Shown here one piece after another: positions 31,201-37,689 of a stretch of 64,000 nucleotides of DNA. A program made the translations under genes and the position numbers. The notes under the pieces were generated by a model. It had not been told where the DNA came from. It made no database searches and was given only the letters and a program-made list of their open reading frames with translations. The DNA is from Lithobates sylvaticus (Eukaryota; Chordata; Amphibia; Anura; Ranidae), in assembly GCA_028564925.1 (NCBI GenBank), contig CM053034.1:157453548-157517547 (forward strand). Direction: 5' to 3'. Numbering within the stretch: the stretch's first letter is position 1; each line of letters starts with the position of its first letter.

Positions 31201-33871
31201 GAAGTCCAACTCCAAAAAGGGATCCACGAGAGAGCCCAGCAGTCAATGAGTGGGTGGGGGTATCTGGGTAACACTGTAGCGATAATTCAACCGGTGACTT
31301 GTAGTGCTTCAGGCAGTGATAGGTGACTCTGTGCTACCCCCCAAAGTTCCCTCACTCACCAGACGTAGGTACCCCTACAGGGGTAGACAGCGTACAGATA
31401 TGGGTATCAGATGGTCCTCCTGGTGGCAGTCCGGGAAAAAGCCCTACACGAAGGAACTTACAATTCGACAGCAGCCGCATCCCAGCCAGCATAAAAAGGG
31501 GCCCTTGATTATGCAAGAATGGGCTGCCATCAATCAGGATGTGGCCCAGAAGTTGATTGACAGCACGCCAGGGCGCATTGCAGAGGTCTTGAAAAAGAAG
31601 GGTCAACATGGCAAATATTGACTCTTTGCATAAACTTAATGTAATTGTCAATAAAAGCCTTTGACACGTATGAAATGCAAGTAATTATACTTCAGTATAA
31701 CATAGTAACATCTGACAAAAATATCTAAAAACACCGAAGCAGCAGACTTTGTGAAAATAAATATTTGTGATATTCTCAAAACTTTTGGCCAAGGCTGTAT
31801 AGCCATCCTTTATTGCTTTGCTTCAACAAGTTTTATTTTATGGTTTTGCTAGAAACTGTTGGTTAAATTGATGTTTCCTTGTTTTTTTTAAATTGAAGTA
31901 TGGTTGAAGTGGTCAAATTTTACTGGACTTTGCCATGTTTATGGCCACTCACCATAATCCAGTTTACATAATACCATACACATGAGACAGGTGTTAGCTG
32001 TAGTGCAGCATTCAAATTGTGGATGTTTTTAAGCATGAACTCTGTTTAAACAGCTAATTATCAGACTTACATACATTTTGGTGTGAAACTGCTGCAGTAA
32101 TATCAAAAGGTTATGGTACAGTAAGTGCCAGACAAGGCATGGCGTTTTAATACAAAAAAAAAAAAAATTTGTTCATTTAAAGTATATGTAAACCCTCACC
32201 TTGTAAAACAAACCATTCAGGTTAAAATAGAAATGAAAAGCAAAACATTTGTGTATAGATATTAAAAAAAAAAAACGATAAACACATTTTTTCCCTTTTT
32301 TTATGTGATCACATTCCCTCTGTTCTCAGCTGCATAAGAGCTGGGGGAGGAGGAACAGCAGTGCATTAAACTTCCCAGTGAATACCTGTGCAGAGGGGGG
32401 TGTCAGCCAGGACAAGTCTGATCATTGGAGGAGGGCACACAGAGTTCCCTGCACAGCTAAAGAACTGACCACGTTGTGTTCATCTGCTTAGTGTGGTCAG
32501 TTTTTTAATAGAAAAGCAGAGGGACTGGCAATAACACCAGGGATTTCACACAAAGAAGCAATACAAAGAGAACAGAAGCCTTTTCCATTCAAGTACATGG
32601 TAGAGCAGGCACGTATCAGGCAATATGTATCATGTAATATGCAATGTTGGGTTTACGTATTCTTTAAGCCAGTGGTCATCAACCCTGTCCTCAGGGCCCA
32701 CTAACAGGCCAGGTTTGCTAGATAACTGAAATACATCACGGGATATAATTTGCTGCTCAGTGATTGCAGTATTCTAGTCTGCATCTCCCCAAGGTAATAC
32801 ATAAAACCTGGCCTGTTAGTGGGCCCTGAGGACAGGGTTGATGACCACTGCTTTAAGCAACACAAACCAGCCCACAGATGCTCTCAGAGACATCAGTACT
32901 AAAGGAAAATGCTAGTGCTCCCAGACAGTCCTGTCAATCCAGACCTGGTTACCTATTATTTTCATTGTTATCTTCCTTTCAGTTTGCAAAAAGAGGATTT
33001 GGAATTTCCCCCACTTCAGCAAATTAATGAAAATGAAGAAGCCAATCATTCAACGCCATTGCTTGGACCTCTGGGGCGTTTTTTCGGTGTTCATTCTCCA
33101 AGTCCACCTCGCACTAACTCACGACTGAGCTTGTTGATGAGACGCAGGAGTGGTATTCCCCAGGCACTACACCATTTTAATCGAAGCGATATTGAAAACC
33201 CAAGAGGTGGGGAAGCCCTACGTGACCTTAATGTTTTTATGACCACACCTTTCTATGAGAGGCCTGGATTTTATAGTGCCCCTCAAACCCCTCTAAATGG
33301 AGGTCCTGCGTTCTGTCCTACTCGCTTTTCTGTGCAAGGGACAACCAATGTTTGCTCAACACAACGTAACAGGAAGATGGGGACATGTAGTGAAAATGAA
33401 GAAGAGACATCCAGTCTTTCTCCAGGGTCCAAAGAGTGCTTTGTGTGGCCTCAGGGGGGTACCGAAGACCAGGAGGAAGCTATCGTTAGCAGCAGTGAAA
33501 GTGTTCCTGTTATGAGAACTGAGCAACCTGTGCAGAGTCCTATACAGATCCCAAGAAGATTAGTAAGAGCCCCAGGTGTCTCTGCATTACTTCTGGGAAA
33601 CCAAGCATTGGCTTCACCTGATATTCGGCACACTCCAGGTCACAAGACATCTCGTCCCATTTTTTCGTTTTCTCCAGTAAACTCACCAAGTTTGCAAAGG
33701 GCTTCCAGAATCTCTCATCTGCTGACGGATGCAAACTCTGATGGAAGCAGCACAGAGCAGCAAGGAACACAGTGCTCCTCTCCCAAGGACTCAGGCATCA
33801 GTCTAGCTGAGGGAGACTTTACACAGCTTATGGAGGTTATAATGGAGGATGGTGAACCCTTGGAAGAATAA
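2069..33871 (+). CDS. BEST1: bestrophin-1 gene (partial: coding exons 3-10 of human numbering)
   Basis: Bestrophin-1 is a pentameric, calcium-activated chloride channel of the plasma membrane, best known from retinal pigment epithelium. Eight exons join in phase (95, 234, 155, 78, 153, 81, 152 and 889 nt); the first seven match human BEST1 exon lengths exactly. The product covers roughly residue 52 to the C-terminus, about 612 residues. Pore-neck residues equivalent to human I76, F80 and F84 are present in [10 protein letters not shown]. The aperture segment [12 protein letters not shown] and the calcium clasp [14 protein letters not shown] are intact, with Q where human has E300. The C-terminal tail keeps [12 protein letters not shown]. 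The first coding exon (N-terminal about 50 residues) and the promoter are not in the window. The neighbouring tail-to-tail FTH1 gene matches the human arrangement and separates this from other bestrophin paralogues. Introns are swollen by transposons. Confidence 0.97.
2413..2823. mobile_element. hAT MITE with 8-bp TSD
   Basis: GTTAGTAG at 2413-2420 and 2816-2823 flanks 2421-2815. The right end is CACCAGCCGCCACTG, the complement of the hAT end at 1472. The interior resembles 18348 onward. It lies 250 bp after BEST1 exon 3. Confidence 0.8.
3066..3497. mobile_element. Harbinger-type MITE (TACACACGGTCGGA family)
   Basis: TTA at 3066-3068 and 3495-3497 flanks 3069-3494. The ends TGCCGCATACACACGG and CCGTGTGTACGCCGCA are inverted repeats. 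The interior is rich in TTCCGACGG and its complement. TTA duplication fits PIF/Harbinger; there is no transposase. Confidence 0.85.
3734..4818. mobile_element. foldback MITE split by a TTAA element
   Basis: The ends GGGGTTATTTACGAAAGGCA and, in reverse complement, GGGGTTATTTATTAAAGGCA match at 18 of 20 positions. Internal arms of AAGTGCA-type units fold back on each other. The sequence is interrupted at TTAA by the element at 4048-4803. The superfamily is unclear. Confidence 0.75.
4044..4807. mobile_element. TTAA-flanked MITE, piggyBac-like (CTCCCTGGCGG family)
   Basis: TTAA at 4044-4047 and 4804-4807 bounds ends CCTCCCTGGCGGT and ACCGCCAGGGAGG. Perfect short inverted ends with TTAA fit piggyBac non-autonomous copies. 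It is nested in the foldback MITE at 3734-4818 and therefore younger. Confidence 0.8.
4819..5446. other. intron, nothing recognised
   Basis: Unremarkable A/T-rich BEST1 intron; no repeat ends or coding signal seen. Confidence 0.4.
5887..6620. repeat. 30-bp minisatellite, about 24 copies
   Basis: Unit of the type CTCTCTGGTGGCGCTGGGCA plus GTGTGGTT-like bases, repeated head to tail with point variation. Because the unit is ten codons long, several frames stay open on both strands; these are repeat artefacts, not genes. Confidence 0.95.
6650..7105. repeat. C- and G-run low-complexity segment
   Basis: Several homopolymer runs of C or G (near 6655, 6768, 6852, 7040 and 7092) lie inside the hAT, with an inverted pair around TATATATGTGTCCAGCAGCA and its complement. 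Confidence 0.7.
7450..8172. mobile_element. TA-flanked MITE of the CTCGAGTATAAGCC family
   Basis: TA at 7450-7451 and 8171-8172 bounds ends CCGTATATACTCGAG and ATATACGG, with repeated GTATAAGCCGA motifs near both ends and a 'GGGGCCCC...GGGTCGGAAA' foldback inside. The TA duplication suggests a Tc1/mariner-like origin. A relative lies at 38027-38710. Confidence 0.65.
8384..9350. mobile_element. foldback retroelement with 12-bp TSD
   Basis: ACTTGGGCATTA at 8384-8395 and 9339-9350 flanks 8396-9338. An A-rich lead with GTAAAAAGACAAACCGCGC precedes two long inverted arms (about 8500-8750 and 9080-9330, starting GTGTAGCGCTAATATTCT). The central loop carries a hammerhead-like motif on the - strand near 9011-9053. 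The TSD length fits target-primed reverse transcription, not a cut-and-paste MITE. No coding region. Confidence 0.7.
9011..9053 (-). ncRNA. decayed hammerhead-like motif
   Basis: The - strand reads CCCCAGATGA, a hairpin GACT/AGTT, then GAAATGCGTTGGG. Stem I (CCC with GGG), stem II and GAAA are in hammerhead order, but the CUGA box reads CAGA, so it is unlikely to be active. Confidence 0.35.
9348..10658. mobile_element. Harbinger-type MITE holding a hAT
   Basis: TTA at 9348-9350 and 10656-10658 flanks ends GGCCTCATACACACGG and CGTGTGTACGAAGCC. The left TTA is also the right TTA of the preceding MITE before the foldback inserted. The hAT at 9549-10160 lies inside. Confidence 0.8.
9541..10168. 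mobile_element. hAT MITE with 8-bp TSD
   Basis: CATCACAC at 9541-9548 and 10161-10168 flanks 9549-10160, with ends CAGGGCCATCTTTAA and TTAAAAACGGCCCTG. There is no transposase. Inside are several 'TGGTTGCTAGAGGTTACAG' repeats. Confidence 0.9.
10656..10836. mobile_element. short MITE, GGCTGGCCATA family
   Basis: Starts TTAGGCTGGCCATAATTTAT and ends GTGTATGGCGTGCCATAGGCC. The interior GATTTACCAAAACTATAAAA is shared with copies near 2325, 36145 and 60412. Confidence 0.55.
10837..11345. other. intron, nothing recognised
   Basis: BEST1 intron without recognisable repeat ends or coding potential. Confidence 0.4.
11346..12711 (+). mobile_element. Tc1-like transposon, rearranged and dead
   Basis: TA-flanked ends CACTATATTGTCAAAAGTA and its complement lie at 11348 and 12709. 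A transposase remnant on + reads [15 protein letters not shown] and later [18 protein letters not shown] across frame changes. A segment is inverted: about 12046-12158 is the complement of about 12346-12470, so part of the 3' coding region occurs twice in opposite orientation. A Harbinger MITE sits at 11410-11833. Confidence 0.85.
11407..11836. mobile_element. Harbinger-type MITE (TACACACGGTCGGA family) in Tc1
   Basis: TTA at 11407-11409 and 11834-11836 flanks near-perfect ends TGCCCCGTACACACGG and CCGTGTGTACGGGGCA. Same family as 3069-3494; the better-matched ends suggest a younger insertion. Confidence 0.88.
12898..13142. mobile_element. palindromic MITE, about 115-bp arms
   Basis: The left arm runs from GTACAGGCATACCCCAC through GGAAAGTGCAAAATC; the right arm is its near-complement, ending GTGGGGTATGGCTGTACAG. 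A short loop sits near 13005. No clear TSD, so the superfamily is open. Confidence 0.75.
13143..13480. other. intron, nothing recognised
   Basis: No repeat ends or coding signal seen; may include the 3' tail of the LINE that follows. Confidence 0.35.
13481..16530 (-). mobile_element. L1/Tx1-like LINE, degenerate
   Basis: Reverse-transcriptase pieces read on the - strand: [18 protein letters not shown] and [20 protein letters not shown] near 15690-16030, [20 protein letters not shown] near 15500, and [18 protein letters not shown] with [20 protein letters not shown] near 15250-15350. The C-terminal piece near 13500 reads [13 protein letters not shown]. Several stops and frame changes separate them. 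A hAT MITE lies within (14004-14759). Limits are approximate and no TSD was identified. Confidence 0.8.
13996..14767. mobile_element. hAT MITE, TTCGTTTCG-rich
   Basis: Ends TAGACATGTGCA and TGCACATGTCTA at 14004 and 14759 are perfect inverted repeats. ATTTTGAT (13996-14003) and ATCTTGAT (14760-14767) form an 8-bp TSD with one mismatch. The interior is dense in TTCGTAA/TTACGAA words on both strands. It interrupts the LINE. Confidence 0.8.
16531..17085. other. intron, nothing recognised
   Basis: No repeat ends, conserved frame or RNA motif recognised. Confidence 0.35.
17086..17376. mobile_element. TTAA-flanked MITE, piggyBac-like
   Basis: TTAA near 17086-17089 and 17373-17376 bounds ends CCTCTTGCTGACCC and GGTTTTCAAGTGG. 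The right half resembles the larger copies at 58583 and 61456. It ends 230 bp before BEST1 exon 4. Confidence 0.6.
17605..17838 (+). CDS. BEST1: BEST1 exon 4
   Basis: 234 nt between CTATTAG and GTAAGT. It starts [19 protein letters not shown] and ends [16 protein letters not shown], covering the neck helix and the intracellular helices after it. Intron 3 is about 15.4 kb and almost entirely mobile DNA. Confidence 0.97.
17839..18281. other. intron, nothing recognised
   Basis: BEST1 intron 4 start; no features seen beyond the splice donor. Confidence 0.4.
18340..19180. mobile_element. hAT element with 8-bp TSD
   Basis: TATTATAC at 18340-18347 and 19173-19180 flanks 18348-19172. The left end is CAGTGGCGGCCATTCC; the right end is weakly matched. 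The first half resembles the copy at 2421-2815. Three copies of a 'GCCGTGGAGTAGAAGCAGGG' unit lie at 18610-18720. Confidence 0.8.
18828..19142. repeat. foldback inside the hAT, arms about 110 bp
   Basis: AGTGTCCGCTGTGTACTGCG at 18828 pairs with its complement ending near 19138; the arms continue through AAGATGAACGG and CATCCAAGTGGACATAG. The loop holds GGCTCGCTTCGCTCACC. It may be a separate nested palindromic element. Confidence 0.65.
19231..19281. repeat. (TA)n microsatellite
   Basis: About 25 uninterrupted TA repeats in the left arm of the foldback; the right arm has only a few, so the expansion followed formation of the palindrome. Confidence 0.95.
19801..19842 (-). ncRNA. degenerate hammerhead-like motif
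   Basis: The - strand reads CCCCTGAGGA, a hairpin GTC/GAC with AGGT loop, then CGTGACAACACGTGG. CUGANGA and stem II are in place, but the GAAAC box is disrupted. It sits at the centre of the foldback, as at 9011-9053. Confidence 0.25.
20652..21103. mobile_element. MITE with GGCTCCATGCACACTGGA ends
   Basis: GGCTCCATGCACACTGGA at 20652 and its near-complement TCCAGTGTGCATGGAGCC ending 21103 are inverted ends. The interior is rich in AAAACGC/GCGTTTT words. No clear TSD. Confidence 0.7.
21268..21422 (+). CDS. BEST1: BEST1 exon 5
   Basis: 155 nt between CCATAG and GTGAGA. It encodes [20 protein letters not shown] through [20 protein letters not shown] and ends LILN, aligning with human residues of the same exon. 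Confidence 0.96.
22072..23117. mobile_element. composite MITE with nested foldback
   Basis: Outer ends TTAAAGGATAAGTTCACC and GGTGAACTAAAGCTTTAA are imperfect inverted repeats. Inside, about 22769-22818 (TTGTTCTTGTGTTA and CACTTTCAGT) is complementary to about 22978-23029, a second palindrome of about 260 bp. Superfamily unresolved. Confidence 0.5.
23118..23490. other. intron, nothing recognised
   Basis: BEST1 intron 5 sequence before exon 6; only the splice acceptor is evident. Confidence 0.4.
23491..23568 (+). CDS. BEST1: BEST1 exon 6
   Basis: 78 nt between GGCTCAG and GTGCGT, exactly 26 codons. It encodes [17 protein letters not shown] then ISIPLVYTQ. The Ile-Pro pair corresponds to the human I205/P206 pore aperture. 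Confidence 0.97.
23672..23824 (+). CDS. BEST1: BEST1 exon 7
   Basis: 153 nt between TTCGAAG and GTAAGG. It encodes [19 protein letters not shown], then [20 protein letters not shown] and YAGWLK. Two hydrophobic stretches are consistent with the later membrane helices. Confidence 0.97.
23937..24017 (+). CDS. BEST1: BEST1 exon 8 (calcium clasp)
   Basis: 81 nt between TGTACAG and GTAATG. It encodes [15 protein letters not shown] then [12 protein letters not shown]. The acidic cluster is the calcium clasp; the first acidic residue of the human cluster (E300) is Q here, while the aspartates equivalent to D301-D304 are kept. Confidence 0.97.
24694..24753. repeat. perfect 29-bp hairpin
   Basis: CCATTGCCAAATCCC... 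at 24694-24722 pairs without mismatch with 24725-24753 across a 2-nt loop. It lies in BEST1 intron 8. It could be a fresh snap-back duplication or the remnant of a short palindromic MITE. Confidence 0.9.
24760..26745. other. intron, nothing recognised
   Basis: About 2 kb of A/T-rich BEST1 intron 8. Short open frames occur on both strands but none shows family resemblance or splice-consistent structure. Confidence 0.4.
26750..26970. mobile_element. Tc1 remnant, probable
   Basis: Words such as GCATTTGTGAGTTCAGGTAC and TGATGTTAGAAAACCTTG match the 5' part of the Tc1 at 11346-12711 with many changes. No terminal repeats found. Confidence 0.4.
27086..28190 (+). mobile_element. L1/Tx1-like LINE 3' fragment
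   Basis: The segment [16 protein letters not shown] near 27650 matches the C-terminal Cys/His-rich end of L1/Tx1 ORF2, followed by [16 protein letters not shown]. Upstream frames around 27290-27490 look like preceding ORF2 sequence with stops. 5'-truncated; limits approximate. Confidence 0.6.
28469..28620 (+). CDS. BEST1: BEST1 exon 9
   Basis: 152 nt between TCCCCCAG and GTAAAG. It encodes [34 protein letters not shown] and [11 protein letters not shown], the segment after the calcium clasp that wraps a neighbouring subunit in bestrophin structures. Confidence 0.96.
28621..29518. other. intron, nothing recognised
   Basis: Start of BEST1 intron 9; includes a locally duplicated phrase (CATAGCTGTCATACTGACC-like at about 28804 and 28862), otherwise plain. 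Confidence 0.4.
29519..31797 (+). mobile_element. Tc1-like transposon, dead, split by a retroelement
   Basis: The right end CAAAACTTTTGGCCAAGG and left end CAGCCGTAGCCAAAGTTT are the TIRs of a widespread fish/frog Tc1. The helix-turn-helix part reads [20 protein letters not shown]; the catalytic part reads [17 protein letters not shown] and [10 protein letters not shown], where the expected third acidic Glu is Asp. Several stops and an N-terminal deletion are present. The insert at 30471-31504 separates the last coding portion ([20 protein letters not shown]). Confidence 0.88.
30450..31525. mobile_element. retroelement insertion with 21-bp TSD
   Basis: A 21-bp stretch of the Tc1 gene (TGATTATGCAAGAATGGGCT plus one T) occurs at 30450-30470 and again at 31505-31525, flanking 30471-31504. 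The insert has no coding region, is A-rich, and carries GTAAAAAGACAAATGGCGCG, resembling the lead of the foldback at 8396-9338. The TSD length indicates target-primed reverse transcription. Confidence 0.75.
31798..32176. other. intron, nothing recognised
   Basis: BEST1 intron 9; no repeat ends recognised. Confidence 0.35.
32177..32667. mobile_element. MITE with TTAAAG...GTAAACCC ends
   Basis: Ends TTTAAAGTATATGTAAACCC and, in reverse complement, TTAAAGAATACGTAAACCC, each bounded by TTAA. Possibly piggyBac-like. The hAT MITE that follows inserted into its right edge. Confidence 0.6.
32662..32858. mobile_element. palindromic hAT MITE with 8-bp TSD
   Basis: CTTTAAGC at 32662-32669 and 32851-32858 flanks 32670-32850. 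Ends CAGTGGTCATCAACCC and GGGTTGATGACCACTG; about 50-bp arms pair almost perfectly. It ends 124 bp before the last BEST1 exon. Confidence 0.92.
32983..33871 (+). CDS. BEST1: BEST1 last coding exon (cytosolic tail)
   Basis: The exon opens after TTCCTTTCAG and completes the serine codon left by exon 9, then [13 protein letters not shown]. It encodes about 295 residues of Ser/Pro-rich, probably disordered tail with [12 protein letters not shown] conserved from human, and ends [16 protein letters not shown] followed by TAA. The open frame continues upstream to 32909, but that part is intronic because the acceptor fits the human boundary. Human has one more small coding exon; here the frame closes in this one. 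Confidence 0.93.
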
Positions 33872-34405
33872 GGAAAAAGTGGACAGTAGATCTGTCCATG
33901 TAGATAATCAATACAAGGATAAACAGAAGTACAATGAACTTACATCTTATAGATGTTTATTAAAGATGTGTCTGGAAAGTTAAAGAGATGCTTGCCATCC
34001 ATGGTCTATTGAAAAAGATGGTGTGTGCCTGCCAAAATATATAGTATTATTTTATCTGAAATATTGATTTAACAGCTACTGTATAACCCAATGCATACTG
34101 TTATTGTGTATCTAATATACCATACCCACCACACTCTAACAGTGTTTCCCAAGCTGTGGCATTTGTTCCACTGATGATTACTTAGGAATGATTCAGTCTT
34201 TTTCGGTCGGAATTTCAGATTGAGAACAGGTTCTTAGTATCGAGGACCGCCGTGGAGGGGCAAGGAGTGACACCTTTTGTAGTCCTGGGATACCACATCT
34301 TGTTCCCAATCATTTGAGATTCAAGCTATCAAAGTGTCCGCAAAAGTTAAACACCCCACACCCACTCAGAAAACTAGTGGCGCACCTTTATGCAGGAGGC
34401 TTGCC
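33872..34405. other. BEST1 3' UTR and flank
   Basis: 3' untranslated sequence with the ATTAAA candidate at 33959; nothing else identified. Confidence 0.4.
33959..33964 (+). promoter_or_regulatory. BEST1: candidate BEST1 polyadenylation signal (ATTAAA)
   Basis: An ATTAAA hexamer lies 88 bases after the BEST1 stop codon. No strong downstream GT-rich element is obvious, so the real 3' end may be further on. Confidence 0.3.
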
Positions 34406-34425
34406 TAAGGCAGGCCATACACTGT

Positions 34426-34470
34426 GCAAATTTCTTTCCTGCAACCACGGGTTGCAGGAAAGAAATTTGC
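34426..34470. repeat. perfect 21-bp hairpin
   Basis: GCAAATTTCTTTCCTGCAAC and one more base at 34426-34446 pair exactly with 34450-34470 over a 3-nt loop, near the left end of the MITE. Confidence 0.9.
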
Positions 34471-34626
34471 AGGATTTCCCCATCAACACAGACAGTGATG
34501 ACAGGGGAATCTCTCCTGCCGAGCAATTGTCTTTTCCCAGCAGCCGCCAGTGATATTCGCAAGAGAATCCGGCAGGCTGGTTGTACCCAAGTTGATCGAT
34601 CAATTTGGTATATTCAGCCTGCCCAT

Positions 34627-35323
34627 TAAGGCCCCTTTCACAAGAGGCGGATCCGCTTGCACGGAGTCCGCCTCTGTCCACTGGCTCAGCGGGAGATCTC
34701 TACGTTGATCTCCGCTGAGCTGGTGGATGACAAGTCCCTCTCTGCTCACTGAGCGGGGAGGGGCTTGTCGAGCGCTGCTGGTCTCTATGGAGAGATCGGA
34801 TGAAAACGGACAGCGTGTCCGTTTTCATCAGATCTCACCCGATCCGATAGTGATGGATCCAGACGTAGGGCCATCCGTCTGCTTTTGGCGGATCGGACCG
34901 GTCGGATGTCAGCGGACATGTCACCGCTGACATCCGTCGCTCCATAGACTTGCACGGAGTCCGCCTCTGTCCACTGGCTCAGCGGGAGATCTCTACGTTG
35001 ATCTCCGCTGAGCCGGTGTATGACAAGTCCCTCTCTGCTCACTGAGCGGGGAGGGGCTTGTCGAGCGCTGCTGGTCTCTATGGAGAAATCGGATGAAAAC
35101 GGACAGCGTGTCCGGTTTCAGCAGATCTCACCCAATCCGATAGCGACGGATCCGGACGTAGGGCCATCCATCTGCTTTTGGCGGATCGGACCGGGTCGGA
35201 TGTCAGCGGACATGTCACCGCTGACATCCGTCGCTCCATAGACTAGCATGGAGCGCCCGTTCAGGTCTGCCGTCAAAACTGACAGGTGAACCTGAACGGT
35301 CCGTCAGTGTGAAAGGGGCCTTA
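34627..35323. mobile_element. Harbinger-type MITE with internal tandem duplication
   Basis: Ends GGCCCCTTTCACA and TGTGAAAGGGGCC, bounded by TAA/TTA. A 293-bp segment is tandemly duplicated inside (34656-34948 and 34949-35243), beginning CTTGCACGGAGTCCGCC in each copy; the copies differ at few positions, so the duplication is recent. Confidence 0.75.
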
Positions 35324-35388
35324 CTGTTCGAATCTCGGCCTGTTCCTGCTGAACCGGGCAAGATTCAAACCGTGTATTGCTGGCCTAA

Positions 35389-35837
35389 GGGTTTGGCAGA
35401 CTTTGAATGCCAAGACTTGCAGGTAGACTGACTTAATGTGGCTGTCAAAGTGGAAGTACAAAATGGCCAATGCTCTTGTATCTTGATAATGTTGTTAAGA
35501 GTTCTTCCACAGAGTCACTGTCCCTCGAAGGAATGCAGATCAAACGCTTTTTACACAAGTACTCTGTAGTCAATTTGGCCAAAGTTCCCTAAGCATATGC
35601 ACTTACTATACATGAGAGAAAATGAGGCTTCCAGGAAATCATCACAGTTTGAATTTAACACTACAGCCATCTGCTCTACAAATGAGGGTGAACCACTGCT
35701 GATCAGGTATCACCTTTTATTGTTCCCCCTAGACAAAAACAAGCAATTAACCCTTGCAATATGGGCACAGCCCAACTGCAAGGAATAAAACTTTATCTGC
35801 CTAGTGTTGGGCTTTAAAGCATAGATTTTAATGTGTA
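35389..35837. other. intergenic, nothing recognised
   Basis: Between BEST1 and FTH1; no features seen. Confidence 0.35.
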
Positions 35838-36285
35838 AAGCTGGCCATATATTATAACATTTTCTTGTACAATTTTCCTTTAGGCTGGGTTTACACCATT
35901 GCGAATTGGATGCGGATTCTCCACGTCCAATTCGCAATAGCAGGACATTTTGACTGGCTCTCTATGGAGACGGTTCACATATCTCCACTTTAAATTTGCA
36001 TAGGAGCCCTGTGCCTCTTTTGGTGCGTTTCAGGTTCGATTTCAGCCAAAAATTCGGGCTGAAATCGGATCTGAAATGGTGAACGGGGACACACCGGACC
36101 CCTACTGTGAGCTGCATGCAAAGATAGTGTGAACCCAGCCTTAGATTTACCAAAACCATATACTAGGAGGTCAAACCTAAACATTCAATTTGTATGTAAT
36201 CAGGCAGGCCTTTGCACAACATAGTTGAAGGTAAATCTAATGGAAACAGAATTAGAAAACTGTATAATGTATGGCCAGCCTAAGA
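35838..36285. mobile_element. GCTGGCCATA-family MITE holding a Harbinger MITE
   Basis: Ends AAGCTGGCCATATATTATA and TATAATGTATGGCCAGCCT. The inner copy has TTA flanks (about 35881 and 36142) and ends GGCTGGGTTTACACC and GTGTGAACCCAGCC. The outer interior GATTTACCAAAACCATA recurs elsewhere in the window. Confidence 0.65.
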
Positions 36286-37639
36286 GATTGTTTAAAAATT
36301 AATTCCAATTGAAAGATATTGGCAATGTACCATACTTGAAATAATGTTATAAAAAGGTTTGGTTTTCCATACATCAAGGACTACATTTGGTGGAAAGGCA
36401 GCAAGAAGTTATTCGAATCTACAAAATAGTGACCTTTTCTAAAGTATATACAGTATCTCACATTTTTGTAAATATTTTATTATATGTTTTCATGTGATAA
36501 CACTGAAGAAATGACACTTTGCTACAATGTAAAGTAGTGATTGTACAGCTTGTATAACAGTGTAAATTTGCTGTCCCCTCAAAATCATTCACACAGCCAT
36601 TAATGTCTAAATCGCTGGCAACAAAAGTGAGTACACCCCTAAGTGAAAACGTTTCTTGTAGTTGGCCACCAGGTTTGCACTCATCTCAGGGGGGATTTTG
36701 TCCCACTTCTCTTTGCAAATCCTCTCCAAGTCATTAAGGTTTTGAGGCTGATGTTAGGTAACTTAAACCTTCAGCTCCCTCCACATATTTTCTATGAGAT
36801 TAAGGTCTGGAGACTGGCTAGGGCACTCCAGGACCTTAATGTGTTGCTTCTTGAGCCACTCCTTTGTTGCCTTGGCCGTGTGTTTTGAGTCATTGTTATG
36901 CTGGAATACCCATCCACGACCCATTTTCAATGCCATGGCTGAGGGAAGGAGGTTCTCACCCATGCTTTGATGGTGCATGGCCCGTCCATCAACCCTTTGA
37001 CGTTGTCCTGTCCCCTTAGCAGAAACCCCACCCACCCCAAAGCATAATGATTCCATCTCCATGTTTGATGGTGTTCTTGGGGTCATAGGCAGCATTCCTC
37101 CTACTCCAAGCACTGCGAGTTGTGCTGATGCAAAAGAGCTCAATTTTGGTCTCATCTGAGCACAACACTTTGACCCAATTCTCATCTGAATCATTCAAAT
37201 GTTCATTAGAAAACTTCAGATGGGTCTGTACGTGTGCTTTCTTGAGCAGGGGGACCTTGCGGGGACTGCAGGATTTCAGTCCTTCACAGCGTAGTGTGTC
37301 AATTGTTTTCCTGGGGACTATGGTCCCAGCAGCCTGAGAACAGTGACCAGATTCTTCCATGTAGTTCTGGGCTGATTCCTCACCATTCACATGATCATTG
37401 AAACTCCACAAGATGAGATCTTGCATGGAGCCCCAGACCAAGAGAGATTGAGTTATTTTTTTCCATTTGCAAATAATCCCACCAACTGTTGTCACCCCAT
37501 CACCAAGCTGCTTAGCTGAAGTCTTGTAGCCCATTCCAGCTTTGTGTAGGTCTACAATCTTGTCCCTGACATCCTTGGATAGCCCTTTTGTCTTGGCTAT
37601 GGTGGAAATTGAAATTCAATTGTCTGTGGACAGGTAAAA

Positions 37640-37682
37640 AGCTGAGATTAAGAGCACTAAGAGAAAGCTCTTAATCTCAGCT
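37640..37682. repeat. subterminal hairpin of the Tc1
   Basis: GCTGAGATTAAGAGC and GCTCTTAATCTCAGC form a 15-bp stem in the 5' leader of the transposon. Confidence 0.85.
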
Positions 37683-37689
37683 CATTGCC

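Larger units (their letters stand above)
34406..35388. mobile_element. Harbinger-type MITE holding another Harbinger MITE
   Basis: TAA at 34406-34408 and 35386-35388 flanks ends GGCAGGCCATACAC and GTGTATTGCTGGCC. A perfect hairpin lies at 34426-34470. The element at 34630-35320 is inserted inside. Confidence 0.65.

Noticed and set aside
32909-32982. Extension of the last BEST1 frame upstream to a Met
   Set aside because: The acceptor at 32981-32982 matches the human exon boundary and phase, so this part is intron.
36509-36520. CTGAAGAAATG as a further hammerhead core
   Set aside because: No GAAA box or stem II follows; it is part of the Tc1 terminal sequence.
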